Shown here: positions 57,660-64,000 of the stretch, piece after piece
Layout of the letters: each line of letters begins with the position of its first letter
How positions within the stretch are numbered: the stretch's first letter is position 1
Source: Macrosoma leucophasiata
Taxonomy: Eukaryota; Arthropoda; Insecta; Lepidoptera; Hedylidae
Assembly: GCA_036365455.1 (NCBI GenBank)
Contig: JAWQUS010000002.1
Span: forward strand, 5,022,001-5,086,000
DNA: 64,000 bases
Direction of reading: 5' to 3'
Position numbers and translations under genes: made by a program
Notes under the pieces: generated by a model
What the model was told of the DNA's origin: nothing
Database searches by the model: none
What the model saw: only the letters and a program-made list of their open reading frames with translations

Positions 57660-57780
57660 GGTCTCCCTTAGGCAGGTGCGCTAACTTTTATTTGGGCTGA
57701 CAGCGCCCTCTGGCTCTCCGATTGTCCGGTGAAGTAGACTAGTGCCGTCTCAAGACGAGCCGCCTACACGAGTCCATGGC
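57660..57780 (+). repeat. Dispersed repeat fragment
   Basis: 'ccggtgaagtagactagtgc' plus cgtctcaagac, inverted relative to 37780-37890. Confidence 0.4.
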
Positions 57781-57790
57781 AAAAAAAAAT

Positions 57791-58070
57791 CGGAGCTCAC
57801 TGGCCTTGACCACCGCATTAACTAATTGCCGTTTAATTAATGGTATTGTTCCGGTCAGGAGGTAATAATGTACGGCCCTGTAAATTCCGGCACTGAGGCA
57901 TATTTCTTTAGGCCAAAGGTATTATGCCGTGCCGGCAATTACAGGACCGAGGAAGTGGCAACGCATGTACATTAAAATGTCTGGTTTCATGTAGGTGTTT
58001 ATAGGCTTCAGTATTACTTACCATCAATGTATACTGTATTGGTAATTGTTCGGCACTTCATGACATAATA
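57791..58070 (+). repeat. Family A repeat, strongly diverged
   Basis: 'accaccgcattaactaattg', 'tacggccctgtaaattccgg' and 'ggcttcagtattacttacca'. The poly(A) is lost. Confidence 0.55.
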
Positions 58071-58087
58071 AGTTAAGTACATACATA

Positions 58088-58245
58088 AGACTCGAACTCG
58101 CGGCCTACTGGGAATCTAGTCCAGCCGCTCTTCCAATTGAGCTACTGAAGTCCTGCCCGATTTGTCAAATCTTTCCTTCACATTTATTGCCTTGCTTTAT
58201 GGTAGCAGTAGCGCCATCTATTACCAACTATGCTAGTTAGGCAAC
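58088..58245 (-). repeat. tRNA-like cassette, left arm of inverted pair
   Basis: The minus strand reads leader plus tRNA-like body, truncated at the T arm (agactcg). It pairs with 58309-58466 around a 63-bp spacer. Confidence 0.75.
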
Positions 58246-58308
58246 CGATATAATAGACTTTTCAGTTTATTGAATATCGTAAAGAAGTCGCTTTTACCCT
58301 TAATAATT

Positions 58309-58560
58309 GTTGCCTAACTAGCATAGTTGGTAATAGATGGCGCTACTGCTACCATAAAGCAAGGCAATAAATGTGAAGGAAAGATTTGACAAATCGGGCA
58401 AGACTTCAGTAGCTCAATTGGAAGAGCGGCTGGACTAAATTCCCAGTAGGCCGCGAGTTCGAGTCTCGCCTGAAGTCAAATTTTTCTTTCCATTTTTCTT
58501 TAAAATAAAATATATTTCACAAGCATGTGTTAATGCGAAATAATATTAAAACAATTACAT
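58309..58560 (+). repeat. tRNA-like cassette, right arm, with leader and tail
   Basis: The leader 'gttgcctaactagcatagtt' is followed by the tRNA-like body at 58402-58477 and the tail 'caagcatgtgttaatgcgaa'. The acceptor arm ACTTCAG/CTGAAGT is perfect, and D and T arms are intact. The anticodon loop is ctaaatt here but ctagatt at 2.6 kb. Confidence 0.72.
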
Positions 58561-58664
58561 ACATAAGGTAACAGTAACAAGGTATTATGATTACTTGACA
58601 TCCGTAGTAACACAACACAGTGCCCTATAAGAATATCAGCGCCGAGTTTATCAAACCAATAGGT

Positions 58665-60708
58665 CAGCTATACTCTAAGTGTGTTCCGCGGAACCCTAGG
58701 GTTCCGTGATACGTCTGTCGGGGTTCCGCAAGAATTTAGAAAAAAAAATCAAAACACCTCTTTCTAGTCGCTCAGCGGCCGCACAAAACGCTATGAACGT
58801 TATTTATTTATTTATTTGTATTTGTAGAAACATGTGTTACAATAGCTGGTACAATATCTCATAAGTTTGGTATCAACAATTTTATACTTGTACCTACAAC
58901 CCGTTCGCTCTAAGTTTGCCGGTCTGTGGAATGCGCGTACCTTCCCCCACGTGACAACAAAACTTACATTGTGTCATAGTTTTACCCAAATATACGTACA
59001 CAATTTTTATTGTTACAATTAAATAAAAAATATTTTTATATTATGTTTTGCTGACGCTACTTTTCGAACGTCATACCTATCGCCAGCGGCAAACTTTTTC
59101 ACGACGAATCCATGATCTGGCAAGCTACGTCAAACAAGAACTAGTTACACGTCTACAAAATACACGATTCGCCTTGGAAATGGATCCTGCTGGTTATTGT
59201 GAGATATCCATATAAAAGTTCTTTTGAAGAAGACATGCTTATGTGTTCATCGCTGCTTACAAACACTACCGGGGAAGAAATTTTTAATAATATAAATATA
59301 TTTTTTGAAGAAAATGATCTCAGTTGGAACAATTGCATTGAAGGCGATGACAGGTAAAACAGCAGGACCAGTGTCACGAATGAAAAATAAAGCGCCTAAT
59401 TGTAGTTCCAGTCATTGTATTCTGCATAGACAAGCACTTGCGATGAAGCAAATGCCGTCAAATCTAAAATTAGTTATGGATGAAGCGGTAAAAATAATTA
59501 ATTTTATCAAATCGCGACCACTACAATCCCGATTGTTCTCATTATTGTGTGAGGATTATGGCAGCAAACATAAAACACTGCCGCTCCATACAGAAGTGCG
59601 ATGGCTGTCTCGGGGTAAAACTTTAACAAGGCTATTTGAACTTAGAGCGGAGTTACAAATGTTTCTTTCAGCAGATACTTCTTTTAATTTGAAGGACCGT
59701 TTGTATGATAAAACTTGGTTGATCCGAATGTCTTTTATGGCGGATATCTTTCAAAAACTTAACGAATTGAATTTATCGTTGCAAGGTAAACAGACAACAG
59801 TGTTTCAGGCCTATAATAAAATAACTGCTTTTAAAGGAATAGATTAGATATTAGATATTCGATTTTTGGATCATTTGCATTGGTAAGAAAGAAATAGAAA
59901 GCTTTACGTTACTCAGTGAGTTTGTTAGCGAAAACGACTCAGAAAAGTTTGAAGATGGTGTGTTTGAAGAATTGGTCCAATATCTCAGTTCGATGCGCAT
60001 CTTTTGAAAAGTATTTTCCCGAAGAACACAATTCAAAAATTAAAGTGAATTCATGGATTCATAATCCTTTTTTACCCAACTAGGAAAAGCCTGAAAACGT
60101 GTCAAACGAGATATATGAATCTCTTTTAGAAATGTCATCAGACACAAGTATGGGAGTCACTGTCCAAAACGACGCCTCTCAATGATTTTTGGTGCAGAAT
60201 CCAAGATGAATATGCAATGCTTGGCCAAATGGCTCTGGATATTCTTCTCCCGTTCCCAACTACATATTTGTGCGAAACAGTATTCTCTACCTACGCAGCC
60301 ACGAAAACAAAATATCGCAATAGACTGGACGCCGAAGCTGATAAGAGACTCTAACTTTCTTTCATCAAACCTGATATCAACCAATTTATGAAAAATAAAA
60401 AACAGTTTCATACCTCCCACTAGTTAGATTTTTTCTTTTTTAATGTTTTCTATTATTGTCCTTGCTAAGTGGTGAAGTAAATAATAATTAGTAACTGTTA
60501 CATTGAACTTTCATTATGCTGATTAATCCTTCAAGGATCGTACGGCCACCGGCGGCGAGACACAATTGAATTTCAATTGTCATATTTTCCTCGTGTCTGG
60601 AGAGATTAATAAAAAATACACTTATAAAAACAATTGTTTTATTGAAGGGTTCCATCAAGTATTTTGATTCCCAAAAGGGTCGTCATTTAAAAAGTTTGAG
60701 AACCACTG
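58665..60708 (+). mobile_element. hAT transposon with degraded transposase
   Basis: Perfect 8-bp duplications caataggt at 58657-58664 and 60709-60716. The right end, read inward, is CAGTGGTTCTCAAACTTTTT, a classic hAT terminus; the left is a decayed CAGCTATACTCTAAGTGTG followed by 'ttccgcggaaccctagggtt'. 2,044 bp in all. Confidence 0.9.
59090..60392 (+). pseudogene. hAT (Buster/ZBED-like) transposase pseudogene
   Basis: The longest open part, 59305-59847 (180 codons), contains SSHCILHRQALAMKQMP, VKIINFIKSRPLQSRLFSLL, LPLHTEVRWLSRGKTLTRLF and NELNLSLQGKQ, the conserved core of Buster- and ZBED5/SCAND3-type hAT transposases. Upstream, DLASYVKQELVTRLQ is readable in another frame. Downstream, after several frameshifts, the dimerisation domain appears (MALDILLPFPTTYLCETVFS, then KTKYRNRLDAE near 60230-60340). 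The N-terminal zinc finger was not found. Multiple lesions mean it is inactive. Confidence 0.85.
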
Positions 60709-60863
60709 CAATAGGTACATGCTGAGTTTGGGGACAGATGGGGACATGTTTGGATATTTTGGCTTTTATATTTGTAGTTATCTTGGTAACAAATGATGAT
60801 CAATGATACAATTATTATGGTAGTATGTACTTTACATACTTTTCATCGTCGTAGTTTACTTTT

Positions 60864-61200
60864 GACTGCCTCGTTGGCTCAGTGGTCGCAATCGCGATGG
60901 TGAAGCCTGAGGTCCTGGGTTCGATCCCCAGGTCGGTAAAATCTATTATTGGGTTTCTTTCTGTAAGGAAATTCCCAGTAGTAGCCCGGAGTCTGATCGT
61001 GTCTCGGAGAGCACGTAAAGCCGTCGGTCCTGCGCCCGATCTCTCTCCGGTCGTGTCGGATTGCCGTCCCATCGGGCTATGAGAGTGAAGGAATAGAGAG
61101 TGCAACTGTGCACTATAATATCTCCCGCGCAGTTGGCTAGTCTCCGTTGAGATTAGCCGCCGTGACCGAAATTCGGTCTGAAGGACATTATTATTATTAT
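60864..61200 (+). mobile_element. tRNA-derived SINE, family D
   Basis: A box ttggctcagtgg and B box ggttcgatccc. The body includes 'gagcacgtaaagccgtcggt' and 'cagttggctagtctccgttg', and it ends in (att)n. The only copy seen in the window. Confidence 0.8.
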
Positions 61201-61364
61201 ACCTATCTTTTTCCAATATCATGAACAAAAAATAATCTTTTCGAATACGTTTCAATTCATACTATATATAATTATACTTATCCAGTCTAACATCAAATGC
61301 AAACGTCGTAAACTATAATAAATGATCGTTTCCATGGTTCATACGTAACATTTAGAATTCATCC

Positions 61365-61550
61365 AAACGTACGAGTATACGAAATGTTTTATTTCTCTGA
61401 CAAATCTTTAAGAGAAATCTTGAAAAATTCGCTCATAACTTACAAGAAACTTTAACGAGTCACTCCTTCAAGCCAGACGATAAGTGGCTGATCTCAAAGT
61501 ACCTGTTGCGTTGAGGTATCGAGCCGCTTTAGTTCTGTCCCTGGGACCGC
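61365..61550 (+). repeat. Dispersed repeat G, longer copy
   Basis: Extends the segment at 57465 with 'cataacttacaagaaacttt' and 'ataagtggctgatctcaaag'. Ends near 'gtccctgggaccgctctta'. Confidence 0.5.
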
Positions 61551-61858
61551 TCTTAGTTTGGCTTGCGATTTGGTCAGCGACGGAATTTGCTTCTTTAATA
61601 TAAATGTCTATAGAGTGCAGTATGGCCTTCTTTCGTTATCATTGTATGTATGTTGGTTTATCAGTGTCAGCTATATATATAAAAATCAATTGCTGTTCGT
61701 TAGTCTCGCTAAAACTCGAGAACGGCTGGACCGATTTGGCTAATTTTGGTTTTGAATGAGTTTTTCCAGGAGAGGTTTAAAAGGTAATAAAATATGAAGA
61801 AATTTAAGGGAAATAGTAAAAACCCCAATTTCATTTTCCCATACAAATAGTCCGTATC

Positions 61859-62016
61859 CGATGGTAATGTATGGCCCCGTAATAACTATCACAGAGACAA
61901 CAACTTAGGTCTCAGGGATGCAACGCATCCGCATTTTGACTTCGGTTTTTGTGTAGACGCCTATAGGCTGTTGTGAGCTGCATGCTTGTTGGCCACATTC
62001 CTTACATGAAAAAAAT
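61859..62016 (+). repeat. Family A repeat, 3' half (subfamily II)
   Basis: 'gatggtaatgtatggccccg' to 'ttacatgaaaaaaatg'. About 25 bp around 'gcagtcatcacttaacatca' are deleted. Confidence 0.65.
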
Positions 62017-62029
62017 GAATTATAGGCTT

Positions 62030-62165
62030 TATTGTAAAAAATAGCTCATAACTTACAAGAAACTTCATCACTAACAGAATAAGTGGCTTATCTAAAAGCA
62101 CTGATGCTTGGAAGAATTGATGAAAGAAATGCGAACAAGCCGCTAAATTTCATCCCTAGGACCAA
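62030..62165 (+). repeat. Dispersed repeat G, partial copy
   Basis: Shares 'ctcataacttacaagaaact' and 'ataagtggct' with the copy at 61365. Confidence 0.4.
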
Positions 62166-62216
62166 TCTTAATTTAACATGCTAACTTTGGTTAGCACATG
62201 CTAAACCGTGTCATTT

Positions 62217-62580
62217 TAACGTAAATGTAACTTCACGTGGTGGTAGAGCTCCAGTGACGGAGCTCGCGGGCGTAGGCACCACATTACCTAATATACTTGC
62301 CGCTAAATGTTAGTGTTCAGCACTATCGTTTTCCGGTCAGGTGGTAATGTACACACGGCCCTGTACACACAGAGGCATAACACCTTAGGCCTTTAGGAGT
62401 GGTAACGCATCTGCATTTTGACCTTGGTCTTTGTGTAAGTGTCTATAGGCTGCAGTCATCACTTAACATTAATGTGAACGGCATGCTTGTTTGCCACTTA
62501 CATCACATTAAAAAAGTGTTATTTCCCGGAGGGAATTCAGTTGTGAAATATATGCAAACACCCATAATTCGCCGGTTACC
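62217..62580 (-). mobile_element. SINE family B interrupted by family A
   Basis: 'taacgtaaatgtaacttcac' (left) and 'caaacacccataattcgccg' (right) are both family B minus-strand 3' sequence. The family A copy at 62237-62515 lies between them, with some loss of family B sequence. Confidence 0.55.
62237..62515 (+). repeat. Family A repeat, full-length (subfamily I)
   Basis: 'gtggtggtagagctccagtg' to 'catcacattaaaaaag', with a small insertion (cacacgg). It sits inside a family B copy, so it is younger than that copy. Confidence 0.78.
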
Positions 62581-62987
62581 TACCTTCTTTCACAGTTATC
62601 CTGTGAAATATAGCTACTCATACTAGGTATGTAGTAATGAAGTTTTCCGCCTAAAAGCTTACTATCATATTGTAGTGATTAAAGACAGTTTTAGCTAAAC
62701 CCGTACGAGCCATACGTAGGATCACGTTTGGTTCATAGTAAGGACATCGGCAGCGAAACGGTATGTAACCGCTAAATGGTTGTATCGCTCGGAGAAGTGT
62801 CTGAAATTAGACGAACTATAAATGTGCATCTGTGTTCTATTAAAAAAAAAAAAGTGATCCTATAATGGTTCCGTTTTTACCCTTTCTGGAAGTAAGGAAT
62901 CCATAAAATACTGGTGTACTGATCCAAAAATGGCAAATCCGAATCCCGTCTGAATTGATTTTTTCTTGCCATTGTTTCAATAAATAT

Positions 62988-63021
62988 TTATAAGTCACTT
63001 GCTATTGCAAGTGACTTATAA
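62988..63021. repeat. Perfect 15-bp stem-loop
   Basis: ttataagtcacttgc and gcaagtgacttataa form an uninterrupted 15-bp stem with loop tatt. No T run follows and no element boundary was found. Confidence 0.9.
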
Positions 63022-63131
63022 GTATATTATGATGTTGAGAAAAATACAACAGGATACGAAAAGTATCTACCAGGTCAAGGTTTCACTTAAATCTGTGCTA
63101 TTGTTTTTTTCCGTCATATACGAGTAAATAA

Positions 63132-63428
63132 CAAAGAGCAACACGGGTCACCGGCCGACCGGAGCCGTAGCGTTTATTACCGATGCAAAACAGTCTGACA
63201 GTTTTTGCAGGGAGAAATTTGTGTGACACACACACGCTCACAACAAAAATCGTCTATTACTACGAAACTCACACCTTGGCTTAAAAAAGGTGTGAGTTTC
63301 GTAAACAATTTCACGCACACGTTTAAACATCTCTGGCCCACTTGGGCTTGTACTTTGACAGGGGGGAAAGCCTGCATATGGCCACTTCCCTCCGAGCCGC
63401 CGCGACCGGTGGCCCGTGTTGCTCTATG
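63132..63428 (+). mobile_element. TIR MITE, CATAGAGCAACAC family, copy 3
   Basis: Ends CAAAGAGCAACACGGGTCAC and GTGGCCCGTGTTGCTCTATG. Contains an extra inner hairpin (acgaaactcacacctt / aaggtgtgagtttcgt near 63261-63302). The duplications are not clear. Confidence 0.78.
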
Positions 63429-63520
63429 TTAAGTAAAGACCGTGTTACATTAACGGTCGACGCGCCTTCAGGATCACATGTCCAGTAGGGACCGCGACAC
63501 AAGATGTATCCGACAGATTT

Positions 63521-63726
63521 TTTTTTAATACGCCTAATACGCTTACTCTCACATCCTTGCAGTAGACATAAACCTGTGTCGTGGGTGCCGTTGTACATAT
63601 ACAAAACATACACACAAACACCCAGACCCGAAACAAATATCTGTAGGCCATACAAAAATATTTGTTGGGATCAAAGCGACCCTGAATCAAACGGTCATCT
63701 CACACCGCTGGACTAACCGGGTCGTC
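63521..63726 (-). mobile_element. tRNA-derived SINE, family C
   Basis: Near full-length complement: 3' T/A run at 63521, 'cagacccgaaacaaatatct', then the head 'ccgctggactaaccgggtcg'. The B box region has decayed. Confidence 0.7.
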
Positions 63727-63837
63727 TCTAACATATATAGATGGGTGCATCACACGAGAAAATCATTTGTATTTCGTCCCATTTCAGTATGGTTGTTTTG
63801 ATTTCTCGTGAGGCGTGCACCTTAAGCTTATCTTGTC

Positions 63838-64000
63838 GGCGTCGGGACGAGACGACCCCACCGCCCACTAGTGCAAGAATTCTCTTTTAATGGAAGAGAA
63901 TTCTTCGCTAGCGTAGTCTGTCAACCGAACAATGGCGGTCAAACCATTCCAATAGGGCTGTAGTAAGTGCAATAACGCAAGATGGGCAGCAGCGTCCTGC
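63838..64000 (+). repeat. Family E dispersed repeat, cut by window edge
   Basis: 'ggcgtcgggacgagacgacc' and 'gaacaatggcggtcaaacca' match 13618-13890. Runs off the right edge. Confidence 0.6.

Larger units (their letters stand above)
43220..64000 (+). other. MTA1-like intron 2 (runs off the right edge)
   Basis: No further MTA exon was recognised. Outside the listed elements, nothing could be assigned in 43220-43900, 45545-45795, 46045-47015, 47670-48235, 49140-49735, 49905-50228, 51812-52027, 52640-52913, 53930-54245, 54530-55000, 55695-56035, 56626-57460 and 62580-62985. These stretches are AT-rich and lack coding signal. Confidence 0.7.

Noticed and set aside
43220..64000. Further MTA1-like exons (ELM2, SANT)
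   Set aside because: No open segment on the plus strand gave recognisable MTA sequence. The conserved segments are easy to see and were not found.

Overview
This is a stretch of an insect nuclear genome, very probably a moth or butterfly (Lepidoptera). Two conserved animal genes with GT-AG introns are present, and the rest is a dense mosaic of transposable elements. Lep1-like Helitrons, tRNA-derived SINEs and a cecropia-type mariner point to Lepidoptera. No prokaryotic, viral-genome or organellar features were seen. Species cannot be named from the sequence alone.

Layout. Positions 1-7520 (minus strand) carry nine coding exons of Sec23, the inner COPII coat subunit; the last part of the gene runs off the left edge. 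About 1 kb away on the opposite strand, the MTA1-like gene (NuRD complex subunit) starts at 8602 with a 28-nt coding exon. Its second coding exon (start of the BAH domain) lies at 43058-43219, after a 34.4-kb intron. Intron 2 runs from 43220 past the right edge. The two genes are head to head and probably share an upstream region. Everything between and after the MTA exons is intronic and mostly mobile DNA.

Mobile DNA. The youngest clear element is a complete Ty3/gypsy-type LTR retrotransposon (21849-28145) with two 366-bp LTRs that read as identical, a TATA target duplication, an open 1585-codon gag-pol and a 12-copy hairpin repeat before the 3' LTR. There are two inactivated mariners in opposite orientation, a hAT element with perfect 8-bp target duplications and a broken transposase, several families of non-autonomous TIR elements, Lep1-like Helitrons, RTE- and CR1-like LINE remnants, three tRNA-derived SINE families, and one very abundant poly(A)-ended repeat (here called family A, about 26 copies in two subfamilies). 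A 483-bp tandem array at 16281-18418 has a hAT MITE in three units and the empty site in the fourth. Several insertions are nested inside others, so their relative ages can be read directly.

Limits. All calls come from reading the sequence. Family and clade names rest on remembered hallmark motifs. I saw no new gene system; the most notable signals are the apparently recent LTR element, the divergent Sec23/MTA pair with stacked upstream ORFs, and the nested-insertion structures.
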